Positions 1 to 12,358 of a stretch of 64,000 nt of DNA are shown piece after piece (position 1 is the first letter of the stretch; each line of letters opens with the position of its first letter). A model generated the notes under the pieces. That model did no database searches, had not been told where the DNA came from, and worked only from the letters and a program-made list of their open reading frames with translations. The stretch comes from Siphonodentalium dalli (Eukaryota > Mollusca > Scaphopoda > Gadilida > Siphonodentaliidae): positions 39,980,426-40,044,425 of the forward strand of contig CP136064.1 in assembly GCA_032622095.1 (NCBI GenBank), in the 5' to 3' direction. The position numbers and the translations under genes were made by a program.

Positions 1-1390
1 CGCTATCCAACAGTACTACATATATATACAGAGCACTATCCAACAGTACTACATATATATACAGAGCGCTATCCAACAGTACTACATATATATACAGAGC
101 GCTATCCAACAGTACTACATATATATATATATATATAGAGCGCTATCCAACAGTACTACATATATATACAGAGCGCTATCCAACAGTACTACATATATAT
201 ACAGAGCGCTATCCAACAGTACTACATATATATACAGAGCGCTATCCAACAGTACTACATATATATACAGAGCGCTATCCAACAGTACTGCATATATATA
301 TATACAGAGCGCTATCCAACAGTACTACATATATATACAGAGCGCTATCCAACAGTACTACATATATATATACAGAGCGCTATCCAACAGTACTACATAT
401 ATATACAGAGCGCTATCCAACAGTACTACATATATATACAGAGCGCTATCCAACAGTACTACATATATATACAGAGCGCTATCCAACAGTACTACATATA
501 TATACAGAGCGCTATCCAACAGTACTACATATATATATAGAGCGCTATCCAACAGTACTACATATATATATACAGAGCGCTATCCAACAGTACTACATAT
601 ATATACAGAGCGCTATCCAACAGTACTATATATATATATAGAGCGCTATCCAACAGTACTACATATATATATATATATATATATACAGAGCGCTATCCAA
701 CAGTACTACATATATATACAGAGCGCTATCCAACAGTACTACATATATATACAGAGCGCTATCCAACAGTACTACATATATATACAGAGCGCTATCCAAC
801 AGTACTGCATATATATATACAGAGCGCTATCCAACAGTACTACATATATATACAGAGCGCTATCCAACAGTACTACATATATATACAGAGCACTATCCAA
901 CAGTACTACATATATATACAGAGCGCTATCCAACAGTACTACATATATATACAGAGCGCTATCCAACAGTACTACATATATATATATATAGAGCGCTATC
1001 CAACAGTACTACATATATATATACAGAGCGCTATCCAACAGTACTACATATATATACAGAGCGCTATCCAACAGTACTACATATATATACAGAGCGCTAT
1101 CCAACAGTACTACAAATATATACAGAGCGCTATCCAACAGTGCTGCATATATATATACAGAGCGCTATCCAACAGTACTACATATATATACAGAGCGCTA
1201 TCCAACAGTACTACATATATATATACAGAGCGCTATCCAACAGTACTACATATATATACAGAGCGCTATCCAACAGTACTACATATATATACAGAGCGCT
1301 ATCCAACAGTACTACATATATATACAGAGCGCTATCCAACAGTACTATATATATATACAGAGAGCTATCCAACAGTACTACATATATATA
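1..1390. repeat. 33-bp minisatellite, about 40 copies, with variable TA runs
   Basis: A tandem array with a 33-bp unit made of ACAGAGCGCTATCCAACAG, then TACTAC, then a (AT)n run. It starts before the window edge. Copies differ mainly in the length of the AT run, which swells near 125, 670 and 980, and by rare changes such as GAGCACT for GAGCGCT or TGCTGC for TACTAC. Because 33 is a multiple of 3 and the unit lacks stops in some frames, long open frames run through it on both strands. These are repeat artefacts (an 11-residue period) and not genes. Confidence 0.97.
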
Positions 1391-1690
1391 GTGATGGAGA
1401 TAATATAGGCCCCAACTGATAACCATATAACGTACGGGAACGAATCATTTTATTATAATTCACAGAACGCTATCCAACAGTACTACATATATATACAGAG
1501 CGCTATCCAACAGTACTACATATATATATAGAGCGCTATCCAACAGTACTACATATATATACAGAGCGCTATCCAACAGTACTACATATATATAGTGATG
1601 GAGATAATATAGGCCCCAACTGATAACCATATAACGTACGGGAACGAATCATTTTATTATAATTCACAGAGCGCTATCCAACAGTACTAC
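1391..1690. repeat. Composite repeat: 33-bp units alternating with a ~75-bp spacer
   Basis: After the main array, a spacer beginning GTGATGGAGATAATATAGG and ending near AATTCACAGA occurs at about 1391 and again at about 1595. Four to five 33-bp units separate the two copies. The spacer and its units were therefore duplicated together. A third copy of the spacer's first ~55 bp lies at 3010. Confidence 0.9.
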
Positions 1691-1714
1691 TTAATAAATA
1701 GCGCATGGCTTGGA

Positions 1715-1815
1715 GTGAAATACGCCGATATAGTGCATAGTGAGGTTGTGTAGTTCACGACGCGAAGCGGAGTGAACTACACAACCGCACTATGCACTAT
1801 ATCGGCGTATTTCAC
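1715..1815. repeat. Near-perfect hairpin (arms ~45 bp)
   Basis: The left arm GTGAAATACGCCGATATAG... pairs with the right arm ending ...CTATATCGGCGTATTTCAC around a short GC-rich centre (GACGCGAAGCGGA). I see no ORF or terminal repeat. It resembles the other GC-centred hairpins at 13349, 52803 and 59652 in size and layout but not in sequence. Confidence 0.9.
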
Positions 1816-1884
1816 GACAAGTCATGCTCTAATTATTATATTGTATCGAGCAAATGCAGAAATTAAAGGCAAACCAGTGGGCAA

Positions 1885-2190
1885 ACACCATTTTTTTTAA
1901 ATTCCTCTTTGTTCAGGTTTGTTTGTTTGTTTGTTTTTAATTAATTCTTTGTAAAAAAAAAAAAATTCAATGTTTGTTTTCCTGTTTTTTTAAAAACTTT
2001 GGCTGCCTGTTTGTTGTTTTTTTTTATTATTTTTTGTTGGTTTTTTTTATTATTTTTATTTGTTGTAAATGTTTATTTATTGTTTGTTTATTTTTCATGT
2101 TTGTTTTCCTGTTTTAAAAAAAATTGTTTTTTTAAATTCCCCTTTGTTCAGGTTTGTTTGTTTTTTTAAATTAATTTTTTTGTTGTACCT
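1885..2190. repeat. T/G-rich low-complexity tract with an internal duplication
   Basis: The tract is dominated by T with GTTTGTTTGTTT runs. The segment around 1899-1955 (CTTTGTTCAGGTTTGTTTG) recurs at 2136-2190, so it contains a diverged direct duplication. No coding potential is visible. Confidence 0.7.
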
Positions 2191-3142
2191 GTGGTGACCA
2201 GTGACCAAACTCAAGAACATTTAGACCAATGTCAACACATTTTAACCACTTACCCACTCTTAATTGGTGCCCGGACGAACGAAGAATGTATTAAATTTGG
2301 TCATTTATTAGTATAAGTCGCTCTTGTACACGGAACTATCAGAATAACTGAGCCGCGAAATTATTGATTATTTTCGAACCGAGCGGTCACGTGACTCTGA
2401 TCGGAAGCAAAGAATTTACGGCTACAAAAAAAAGTGTACCCAACTCCGGAAACATGAACGTATGATTGGTGTTATTGCGCCATGAAAATCTGCAGTAGCG
2501 TGTTTTTTCAACGCTTAGTATACAGCATAGGGGTATTATTTATTTACAAGAGACAGCTAAAACAAGCTGTAATCGGCAAATTGTATTCTCGGTTCATTTT
2601 ATTAGTTGTTCGGGTACGGCAACCGATCACACGTTTTAGTGTTACCGGTATAGGAATGGGGTATCGCGAACTTAGGAAACGCAACGGGACTCCAGAGAAA
2701 ACCTTTGTAATTTTGATTTAGCAGTAGGAAACTACTATTTTCAACTTTTACTAAGTTCAGACAATTGATGTTCGCCTTACTGAAGCTTTAATTTGGATCA
2801 GCGGCGAAATAACAAGTAGTTTCAGAACAAAGTTTGATGTAGTGTTCGTTACTATTTTTAGTAGTCAAAACTACATATGCATAGTGCACGATGGGAGAGA
2901 CTTGAAGGCGTAGTATACAACTACGACTAATAGAGTCGAGTAGCCAACCAATCGGAAAGCTTGATTTCAATAACAAAGTCACGTGAGATACAATATATAT
3001 ATATATATATAGTGATGGAGATAATATAGGCCCCAACTGATAACCATATGATGTACGGGAACGAATTACGTTACTTCAGTTATCTTTATAGTGAGCTTAT
3101 TAATTAATAGATATGTATTTAATTCATTTGGAAAGCGCAAGG
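2191..3142. other. Intergenic; one short dispersed repeat
   Basis: No gene is supported. The 79-codon + strand ORF at 2482-2721 has no recognisable domain. At about 3010-3065, next to an (AT)n run, is a third copy of the GTGATGGAGATAATATAGG... spacer seen twice beside the 33-bp minisatellite. That spacer is therefore a dispersed repeat commonly preceded by (AT)n. Confidence 0.6.
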
Positions 3143-4330
3143 TTGTGGTGAATATGAAGTAAAATGACTGAACTGATTAATTTCTCTGTAAATTGGATTC
3201 TGTTATACAGTTAGAAACCAGTGGACGATACAAATGAATCCGGCGTACGGCTCCAAAACACCCGGAATATTTAGTTATATTTGTTGTTTATATTCATAAA
3301 CCGCACATTGAATATGAACTAGTGTTTAGTTGTCAACGAACTGGCTTATCCGTTGAGTGCCCAATCATTTTACTGATACATAGGGTTAATTAGATTCCGA
3401 AGATGATTCTTGAAAATCAATTGAATTGAGAACAGAACTGTTTTACCAACAATATATATGTAGGAGTATGAAAACGGGGGTGGCCCGGTAGCCTCAGGTG
3501 CGTGTTCCACACATTAACCACCTGACCGAGTTTTGAGGTTCTCAACCGCTACATTAACTTTCAATTATCGTTAAATTTACACATAGACGATCAGTTTAAA
3601 AGCAAATTGATGCACTTGGTTGTTTTAATTGTCTCTAGTGCATGTAACGCCCATGCGTGCATTATAACGCTTACACTAGTTAGAAACATTTATTTTAACA
3701 TAATGAAAGAGCGCGGTAATACGAAATAGGGGCGAGTTTCGTTCCTGTCTGGCACTCGCCCCGTGGAATTCAGAGTACGCCCGGTGTAGGTTTGTTCTGT
3801 TAATGCGATGTGATTGATTTAAAAAACATGGATAAAAATAATGAATGATAAAATAAGTTACAATTCTATTGTCACCAATAGGCAAACCGAACATCAATAA
3901 ACGGAAGATTGTGGCGAATATGAAGTAAAATGACTGAATTGTCGAATTTCTCTGTAAACTCTGTATACATTTGGAATCCGGTGGACGATACAAACGGAAT
4001 CCGGAAAAACCTACATTAACTTTCAATGACCTTTAAATGTACACCTACACGATCAGTTAAAAGCACATTGGTGCACTTGGTTGTGTTAATTGTATCTAAT
4101 GCACGTACCGCCCCTGCATGCATTATAACGCTTACAATCGTCAGAACCATTTATCTTAACATAATGAAAGAAGAGCGTAGTAATACGGAAAAGGAAATTC
4201 AGAGTACGCCCATGTAGCTTTGCTTTGAATGCGATGTGCTTGATTTAAAAGCATGATAAAAATAATCAATGATCAAAAAGATGACAATTCTATTATCACC
4301 AATGGACACACCGAACATCAATAAACGCTA
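3143..4330. repeat. Diverged local tandem duplication upstream of channel gene 1
   Basis: Segments at about 3143-3245 and 3551-3720 recur at about 3905-4005 and 4011-4190 (for example GTGGACGATACAAA and CTACATTAACTTTCAAT). The left copy has about 300 extra bases (about 3245-3547), either an insertion there or a deletion in the right copy. A third, partial boundary (CACCGAACATCAATAAACG) lies at about 4310. ORFs here are not supported as genes. Confidence 0.75.
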
Positions 4331-4547
4331 CTGTGACTATCACATCGCCCTATACGACACCATGTTCGTGTATTCACCTTGATATAGTTGGTCTACGACA
4401 GACGTCGTGTGCTTGTCTTCTTTTATCTATTCGTGTGGTGGCAGGTACTTTGTCTTCATGTGATTGGATTTGGCTGACACCGCGGGGAACAGCTAAAATA
4501 CACAAATATTGTTTCCTCAACATACGCTACGGGTTATACTCGTCAAA

Positions 4548-5690
4548 ATGGTAGTAACAATTCACAGCATTTTCGCGATGGCTTTTCTGCTTGGAACAGC
4601 TTCCGAAATTGATAAACCAGATGCTCTCAGATTATATGAGGACCTAATTTCAAGAAACCGGAGTTCAAAATTGCGACCTGTTCAAAATGAATCACAATCA
4701 GTTGAGATCAAAATAAGTTTATTGGTACTAAGTCTTAACAAACTCGATGAGATGGAACAGTATATCGACATTAGTTGTTACTTCGTTGTTGAGTGGATCG
4801 ACAGGTTGATGTCATGGGACAGTGATGTGTACGGAGGAATAACACAGTTAGTTCTCCCGGACGAGGATGTCTGGTGTCCGGACCTATCCGCTGTAAACTT
4901 TATCGGCGGACACAGGTTGATACGTCGGGAACCCACAAGTGTTCTACTACTTAGTAGCGGAGCCGTTTATTGGAGCCCTGGCGACAAAGTAAAAACACGT
5001 TGCGAAGTAGACACTACGTTATATCCATTCGATAAGCAGAATTGTTCAATTGTAATTGCAGCGTGGTCATATCAGTATCCGCAGGTGATTTTACAAAAAG
5101 GAGATAAATTCAGCATAACTAATTTACACGGCGAATGGAACATAACAGAAACAAACAGATACGATAGACTATTTGAGGAGAATGGACTTGCTTTTAGCGA
5201 AGTTATCTTTGAATTCAGGTTATCAAGAAAGCCAATAACATCTTTGATCCTGACGACTATTGTTCCGGTTATGATACTTGGAGTTTTGAATGCCATCGTT
5301 TTTCGAGTTCCAGTCGAATCGGGAGAACGGTTGTCGTATTCCGTTACAGTGCTGCTTTCTCATGCTGTGTTTCTAACAGTAACCACGAACAGTTTGCCGA
5401 AAACGTCTCTGTCTTACCTGTCATTGTATCTAATTGCGGTCATCGTTCTAAGTTCATCTATTGTTCTGTTCACTGCAATATCCATCGGTATATACTACAC
5501 AGATAGGAAGATTCCAAAACTAATCCTGCGTTTTTTCCCGAAGAAATTGTATCAAGACAGAGAAAGAAACGGCAATTCTGAATGGCGAAAAGTTGGCAAG
5601 ACAGTCGATATTCTGTTATTCTGGACATCTTTGTTGGCATTTTTCGTATTGACATCTGGATTCGCTTACATATTTATCCGAATCGGATGA
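4548..5690 (+). CDS. nAChR-like Cys-loop ligand-gated ion channel subunit, intronless (channel gene 1)
   Basis: A 380-aa pentameric ligand-gated channel subunit of the plasma membrane. Visible: signal peptide (residues 1 to ~20); loop D Trp83; WCPD at 109-112; Cys-loop C152-C166 (13 residues between, containing YPFD); M1 ~229-252, M2 ~261-281, M3 ~287-317, M4 ~353-377. The M2 filter has Glu at -1', Leu at 9', an unusual His at 11' and Asn at 20' where alpha-7 has Glu. There is no vicinal Cys pair in loop C, so by the usual criterion it is a non-alpha subunit. The M3-M4 loop is only ~35 residues, far below the family norm. An extra Cys pair (C77, C110) is shared only with gene 2. ATG 4548 is chosen because it matches the start of gene 2; the frame extends upstream to 4509 without an ATG. 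Ligand unknown. A cation channel is inferred. Confidence 0.93.
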   Translation: MVVTIHSIFAMAFLLGTASEIDKPDALRLYEDLISRNRSSKLRPVQNESQSVEIKISLLVLSLNKLDEMEQYIDISCYFVVEWIDRLMSWDSDVYGGITQLVLPDEDVWCPDLSAVNFIGGHRLIRREPTSVLLLSSGAVYWSPGDKVKTRCEVDTTLYPFDKQNCSIVIAAWSYQYPQVILQKGDKFSITNLHGEWNITETNRYDRLFEENGLAFSEVIFEFRLSRKPITSLILTTIVPVMILGVLNAIVFRVPVESGERLSYSVTVLLSHAVFLTVTTNSLPKTSLSYLSLYLIAVIVLSSSIVLFTAISIGIYYTDRKIPKLILRFFPKKLYQDRERNGNSEWRKVGKTVDILLFWTSLLAFFVLTSGFAYIFIRIG

Positions 5691-8458
5691 AATCGTGTGT
5701 ATATAAACTTGACCTTTTCTTAACTAAGTCCATGTTCAAACTACTGGCAATACATGTCAGACATCCATTACAAATAGTTCAGCTTGTAAATACTTATATT
5801 TGAGTGAATGGTATATCAATAGTACATGCAGGTAGTATAATTTGAACTTGCCACTTAACTTCCTAGTTTCATTCTGACTTCTGTGGGGCAAGTTTGATTG
5901 ATTTATATCTAAGCTGAATTTGTCAACCGATATTACATTGAAAATGCGATCTTTAAGCTTTGGAATATCGGGGTTACCACAATAGAAGACAACAGCTTCC
6001 TCTACACGTTGACAAATTATGATTCCATTATAGCTTTGCTAGAAACACAAAGAAAGTTGCGATTACAAATGTGAAGTAACTTGATATTGATATTCAACTT
6101 AACAATATATAGATATATATCACTATTACCGAAATCCTGTCCGCAGTCAGTGAGCTTCAACGCGACAATGCCGATGGACCAGGGCGTTGTATATTATTTG
6201 CAGGAAGGTATGACGGGGTGGGTGGTTCAAACTGCCAAAACACATTTTTTACACCCTGGCTTAAATTCTAAACATATTAACTGCTAACACGCCATATTTG
6301 TGTTATTGGGACGACACATAGGTCTTAGTGGAGATTATATTCATCTATGGCATGTTCATATTGGGTAGTAAAGTGACAATCTTCCGTCGAGAACTCGGCA
6401 TGGACATTTTAAGAAAAATTAACTTAATCAGATCCGGAATCATATAAAATAATAAGTACCAGTAAAATATAATGCAGACCAGTGTGGAAATTTCAACAAT
6501 CTTGTAAATAACAGTTTATAATATGTATAACTGAAATAAATTAGGTATTTCATTGATGAACTTATGAAACAACATTGAGATTAAAAACTTCAACAGTCTT
6601 GTAAAAAATAAAAAGGTTTTAAATTTAAAATAAACTTTCTTAATAAAACTTAACATCATATTATAAAACAACCACTGATACATCAAAGAAACTGGAAACT
6701 TCAACAGTCATGTAAAAATAAACATCGTCGGGATATGTAAAACTAAAATAAATATACTTTTGCTGATGTAACTAAAACCTTTAAGCCTGGATTGTTTGCA
6801 CGGAAAAGAGCGAAAACTGTTTCAACCATTAATGTTACTATCAATGGCTAGACAATAACTGTCATCAGTACATCGAGTCAATCAGTGAAAAAATTGCACT
6901 TTATCAACTCAGATGACCAAATGTGTTACTCCCACATCACCTAAATAAACCACGTCCGGAATATTGACTGCTTATCATTTTGTATAATAGTAGTTGCTCC
7001 AGTAGACTAACACAAATGTTGCAGGTAATAATTCTAGAAAATGAGCTGGTTCACATACTAACAAGGAAACAGTCAGACATTATGTGTATCCTGCACACTG
7101 ATCTGGACTTGCAGATAACAGCAATTGATCAAATAATATTTCCAATTACAGCCTTGTGAATCTCTTCGGGTGTATTTTAAAATGTGTCAACCTGAGATAG
7201 TGTTATCAGCTTAAAAGGTAATACAGCCAAATAGCCAACATGTTCGGTATAGGTGCACATGTTCGGTTCATGTAATAGCTTGTGGGGGAATGATATTACT
7301 GTATATGTGTAAAAACAATTGTAAAATTGGATGCATATACCTTATACTAGTACGTGCGGCTATCAGCTCATGGTGGTTTCTGTATTTGTCCACCCCATCG
7401 ATGCATTAGAATATCCATATAGAGTGTGTAATTTGACCACCCATGTTGACCTAGCATAATACTCTCATCACGCGCTGACCTGGAAACGCCAATGCATGTA
7501 TGTTGTAGACAAATACCTATCTGCTAGTATTTGCAAAACTTAAATTTTCATTAAAACATAGCTGCTAAAACATGTTAAACTGTCATTTGGACTAAACGAG
7601 ATCAGTTCTAAGTGGTACAGGGGAGATTTTTTCCGGGCACGTATGCCGGGGTGGATGGGTGGTCGATGGGACCAACAAACATTTTTTTCCGCAACTCAAA
7701 ATTGTTTTTCCGGCAAGTCTTTTTGACTGTTTTGCAATGAGTTTGGCTTAAAGCACCTTAGAATGTCAATATTAACATAAATGAAAAAATTCATGATGAT
7801 CAGACAAACAGTATATATATAGCCTGTAGCCCATGCTAATGGATTGAATTTTGAAATCCAAGATGGCCGCTGGCAGCCATGTTTTTTGGCCGAATGACCC
7901 CAAAATGACTCGTTCCTATTTACATGTCAACGTTAACATCCATGACAAATAGTATGCACAGAAATTCATACACAGCTCTTTACAGTGAATCCACCCCCGC
8001 AAATCTCTGTTTAAGTGTTAAAAGGGGGGGGGGGGTGGGTGTCCAAAAATGGTCGGGGGAAAAACTGCCGAAAACGGATATACCGGTAGTACATTTGGGC
8101 TACATTAACATATTTAAAATACACTTCTCCAGTATGAAATTGTGGGGTACATCGACAATAGAATGCACATCATAAGTGTCTGTCAGTGGAGCTGACCAGA
8201 CGGACATACATGCAAGCTGATTCTTTTCCCCCCATGACCTCGTTATTAGTTTCATATAAAAGAAAGGCGCGCGACCATAATGACCCTGAGGGCTATAAGG
8301 GCCATTACGGTCATCTCTGCCATTGGTAAGTTATTTAGTAAAGTTATTAATCAAAGAATAAGTAAATATCTGGAAGTGAACAATATATAAAAGGAACAAT
8401 GCAATCGTCAGCGATGTTATTCATAAAACAAGCATAGATAAAAACAGGATCCCCAAAA
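5691..8458. other. Intergenic, no supported gene
   Basis: AT-rich sequence. Short ORFs (for example 6081, 6516, 7924) have no recognisable domains. Around 7850-7890 is an AAGATGGCCG...CCATGTTTTTT segment resembling the repeats at 17.9-18.2 kb, so it is probably part of a dispersed repeat. Confidence 0.6.
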
Positions 8459-8745
8459 CAAGCGGGGCCTTGGTGGCTCAATCCAAGCCGTTTCGCTCTC
8501 CACCGCTGGCGATAACGGTTCAAATACGCATATTTCCATCGTGAACTTTGTAACTCGAAATCGTTGTCTTGTGGAGTTGCCAATTACTCGCCGATGGCCG
8601 GTGGTTTGCCGCACATTGTCGACGAGTTTATCAGCCATTGAAATTACAGTTAGATTAGTCGTAAGTGTGCGGATTTCCTCCACCACTAAAACTGGCAATG
8701 TCATGATATGGCCGTAGTTGCTGAAAGCGATATTAAACCCTAATG
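8459..8745 (+). mobile_element. tRNA-derived SINE
   Basis: The 5' part resembles a tRNA-type RNA polymerase III promoter: a GGCCTTGGTGGCTCAATCC A-box-like region and, ~50 bp on, GGTTCAAATAC matching a B box. A ~200-bp body follows and ends GCTGAAAGCGATATTAAACCC, the kind of 3' end seen in molluscan SINEs. A degenerate ~32-bp tandem repeat follows directly and may be its tail. ORFs on the opposite strand here are spurious. Confidence 0.6.
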
Positions 8746-8753
8746 AATCAATC

Positions 8754-8975
8754 TAAACAAGCATAGATAAATACAGGATTTCTAAAACAAGCATGTATAA
8801 ATACAGTATTTCTAAAAAAAAAACATATATAATTACAGGATTTCTAAAAAAAAAAAAACACATTTATAAATACATGATTCCTAAAACAAGCATAGATATA
8901 TACAGGATTTCCAAAACAACCATAGATAAATACAGGATTTCTAAAAACAAGCACAGATAAATACAGGATTTCTAA
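8754..8975. repeat. Degenerate ~30-bp tandem repeat (about 7 units)
   Basis: Units of the form AACAAGCATAGATAAATACA followed by GGATTTCTAAA, with variable A runs. One diverged unit also lies just 5' of the SINE (about 8428-8457). The SINE is thus flanked by the same repeat, so it either inserted into the array or carries the repeat as tail and target. Confidence 0.75.
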
Positions 8976-9122
8976 AAGATGAAGAATTTACATGTGTTAA
9001 TTTAAGGAATGCCGTGTGCCCCGGAACTTATGAAATCGACAGAAACATTGCATTAGATTATTAGATGCAGACGCGTCCATAACTCAATAGCAGGACTTCT
9101 TGATACATAACTTTTTGAACTT

Positions 9123-9487
9123 TTAACCCTTTACCCAACAGAAGGGCCCTGTGCCAATGCATTCTCTTATGCGAGTCGACCATAGGTCGCCTCGCATATA
9201 TAAGAGAATGCATTGGCTTAACACATTAAAAATTATAAAATTGTTAAAGAATGTAAGAAAAAATGGCCAATGCATTCTCTTATATATGCGAGGCGACCTA
9301 TGGTCGACTCGCATATATAAGAGAATGCATTGGCACAGGGTATAACTGTAACCATCACAATGTGGTCAATGAGCCGGTCCCAATGATATCCATATGTGTA
9401 TGGTTCTATTGAGACAGACCGAAGATATTTTAGGCTGTTGCAGCTTTATTTGGCCGGTTTTGGCCGGTTTGTTGGGTAAAGGGTTAA
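9123..9487. mobile_element. piggyBac-like MITE carrying two copies of a hairpin module
   Basis: Perfect 18-bp terminal inverted repeats, TTAACCCTTTACCCAACA on the left and its complement on the right, begin with TTAA as piggyBac ends do. There is no transposase ORF in the 365 bp, so it is non-autonomous. Inside are two copies in opposite orientation of a ~66-bp hairpin module (9154-9216, shortened; 9267-9333). A second element with the same ends is at 28325-28714. Confidence 0.85.
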
Positions 9488-11923
9488 ATAATAATTGATG
9501 AGTAGTCATCCCGTAGGAAGTGCTCCGATAATAATTTCAAGTTGTTCTTCTGCTCCTGGATTTATCTGTTAACTGTCGGGTGTCTTCTTATGTATCGTAA
9601 ACACCCATCTATCTACATTAATAATATACTATTACAAAACGTACTTTTAAAATTGTATGTACTGCAACAAATGAATATATTATGGGTTAAAGAGTATACT
9701 TTAAATGTTACTTTTGGTAAATATCGCACGATCTGTTACCATTCAACATTTTGTTTTACCCAGTTTCGAATGTGTGTAGAGTCGGGATGCAAGGCTCATT
9801 TGCTGAGGATAAAAATACTTACTTGAAATCGGTCCAAGAGAGACAGCATACATCCTCAAAATAGACATGCCATTTTATTGTATCCAACACTTTGTCTCTT
9901 TTGGTATGTATCATCACTCACCAACGTATTAAATTCCACTTGCTCCTTACAACATTCGTACTGAATAAGTTTGCCCTGCTATGTCAGTTTTTTTCCCGCT
10001 AAGGTGAGTTCTTCAGCAGATGGTGGCAACGGCATAATTTATGCAGGGCGCGCAGTGGAAGGATGGCTCACATATATACTTGCGGTATGGAAAATGTTGA
10101 AATAGTCCAAGTTGAAACTCGCGCTGTTCGTTAATGCTCAACATGTTGAAGGACAGAAGCCCATAAAATGTTAAAAAGGCAGTTGCTACTCACTGGCTTT
10201 CCAACGGAGAGGCCACGGAATGAGTTATTTCACGATAGTGTGCTCTATTAAATGCACTGGATGGAATAATTGACGAACAATCAGACACAGAAGTGGACAT
10301 TCGTGCACAGTTGCTAGATGCTATCTTATTACTCCTTATGTCAGATATTCTCTGGCATTTGAATCGATTCTCGAAATTTCTCCAGAATAATAACTAAGTT
10401 TTTGCTGCCACGGATCGGTTTTCGAGATTGAACGAATCAGTTGGTCAAATGAAATTTATTGCTGGCCGGGCCACTAGTTTCAATAGAAATTGACGATGAG
10501 CATGTTTAACATATTTTGGTAAAATGAGACATAAATTGGAAACAAAGAGAAATAAAGAAATTGCCGACCTAATTAGGACTGGAAAGATATAAGCACCAGA
10601 TGTGGACACATACAAGGGAGATCACCCTATTTATCCTTCGGATATTTACACGTTGAAGATTCCGTCAGGGTTAATGGTCGAGCTACTGGACATTCGTAAA
10701 CATGGTCGATGCCGTAGTCAATTAACCGACTTAAAACAGTATTTTTAAAATACTAGAAGAAATTACATTTATACAGATGAAAATTTCCGATAAATCTCGA
10801 TAAACGAGATGTTCTGGGAAAAAATAGTAGTTGGCTGACAACAAAACCACGCACGTGCGAGTGGAGGTTGCACGTGGAGTTTGTCGTGAACACATTGGTC
10901 ACAATACCACGCGGTATGATTTTTCCCGAACATAAACGTTGATGTAAGCAAACAGAATACGATTTTTTATTTTGCTGAACATATATCGCACTATGCATTG
11001 GTATTATAACGGCTTAACCAACACAACGGTCGTTGATAAATTGATAATCCCGATCTACAAACTCGAACATTAAAATGAAAATATTACACAAAGCACCTCC
11101 TGGCACCAAATTTTGATCAAATTTAGGTATTTTTCTCCAAAAATAAGCTAAAGCCATTTTTGTCATCTTCTCGGATAGCATAAAGCGCAGAATGTATCGT
11201 GGCGGAGCTATTTGGTTTCTACGATAATTCAATGTTGTTTTTGGATTACAAAATGGCTCACTAACCCCAAGATGGTTAGCAGGATATTGTTGTGTACGTA
11301 AGAAGAACAATAACTCCATTACTGTTGATGTTAAGTGATGGATATCACCTGGTATGCAAATGAACAGTAAACATCATGCGACATGTGATTGCATTTACAT
11401 GGGGTTCATATATTTAGTATTGTGGGAGGATTTAGCAGAGAGCTATTTATCGGTTAGAGACCTCCGTGGTGAGATCATTGTGCACACATGAACATTCTAG
11501 CTTATGAATATGGACTTGTGGTATTCGGCATGAACGTTCTAGATTACGAATGTCGACTTGTGGTAGAGAGCATGGTATAAAGTGTACATTCAGAGAAATA
11601 GAAGCTCGCGGTAGAACAAAGGAGCAGGTTTTTTTAATTATAGAGTATTATTATCCTGATATAATGAGAATGTTCAAACTATGACAGTTAATTCCACCGA
11701 ACCCAGCCAATGTTGAGCGCGGTTTCTCGTTGTTGACATTAGTCCACACAAAACAGAGGAACATACTGTTATCTTAAAGCTGTTGTGCCTTGTGTTGGTT
11801 GGACCAAACACGATTATTGACTCTCTTGCATGCGGAAAAGAGCGGGGAATTGATATGTGACTGTCTAAGTACTGTAATTGTTTGCCCGACATGCAAATTA
11901 GTTGGTGAACAATTATTGTACAC
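9488..11923. other. Intergenic, no supported gene
   Basis: Only short ORFs without recognisable domains. No RNA gene or strong repeat seen. The sequence is less AT-rich around 10.0-10.7 kb, but I could not build a coding model there. Confidence 0.55.
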
Positions 11924-12358
11924 ATGTGACCCGACATATCAAATCCAGTCGTAAGTCTGGATTTTTTTTACCCTGTGTGCCAATGCATTCTCGTATATAT
12001 GCGAGTCGACCATAGGTCGCCTCGCATATATAAGAGAATGCATTGGCCTAACAATTTTTTACAATTTTAATAATTTTTTCTTGTATTCTTTAACAATTTT
12101 ATAATTTCACTCTTCTATATGCTTCTATATATGTGTGGGGCTCCCAGGCTCCCTGCAGGGTAATGGATGTTTTTTATTTTATTTCCTAAAAATTGTAAGA
12201 AACATTTATTTTTAAAAAATGATAAAAAATTGTTAGGCCAATGCATTCTCTTATATATGCGAGGCGACATATGGTCGACTCACATATGTAAGAGAATGCA
12301 TCGGCACAGGGTAAAAAAAATCCCGACTTACGACTGGATTTGATATGGCGGGTCACAT
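11924..12358. mobile_element. Foldback element with ~55-bp terminal inverted repeats and two hairpin modules
   Basis: The left end ATGTGACCCGACATATCAAA pairs with the right end ...TTTGATATGGCGGGTCACAT. The pairing runs through GTCGTAAGTC and the CCCTGTG/CACAGGG blocks into two oppositely oriented copies of the ~66-bp module (11980-12046; 12238-12304). The centre is AT-rich. The outer ends are unrelated to the piggyBac-like ends of the 9.1-kb element, although the inner module is the same. Confidence 0.85.

Noticed and set aside
358-1426. Long ORFs in the 33-bp array on both strands
   Set aside because: They are an 11-residue repeat arising from a stop-free 33-bp unit.
1-1690. CRISPR-like array
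   Set aside because: Direct repeats without unique spacers in a eukaryotic setting; it is a minisatellite.
2482-2721. 79-codon + strand ORF
   Set aside because: No domain, no splice or promoter context; consistent with chance.
3480-3545. Possible tRNA or SINE head
   Set aside because: GGCCCGGTAGCCTCAGG resembles an A box, but no convincing B box follows at the right distance.
4509-4547. Upstream extension of channel gene 1
   Set aside because: The frame is open but begins without an ATG, and the paralogue starts at the ATG equivalent to 4548.
8347-8704. - strand ORFs of 78 and 95 codons
   Set aside because: They lie across the SINE and are spurious.
9151-9345. ORFs on both strands with [16 protein letters not shown]
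   Set aside because: They are translations of the palindromic module and recur wherever it occurs (for example 28284-28572).
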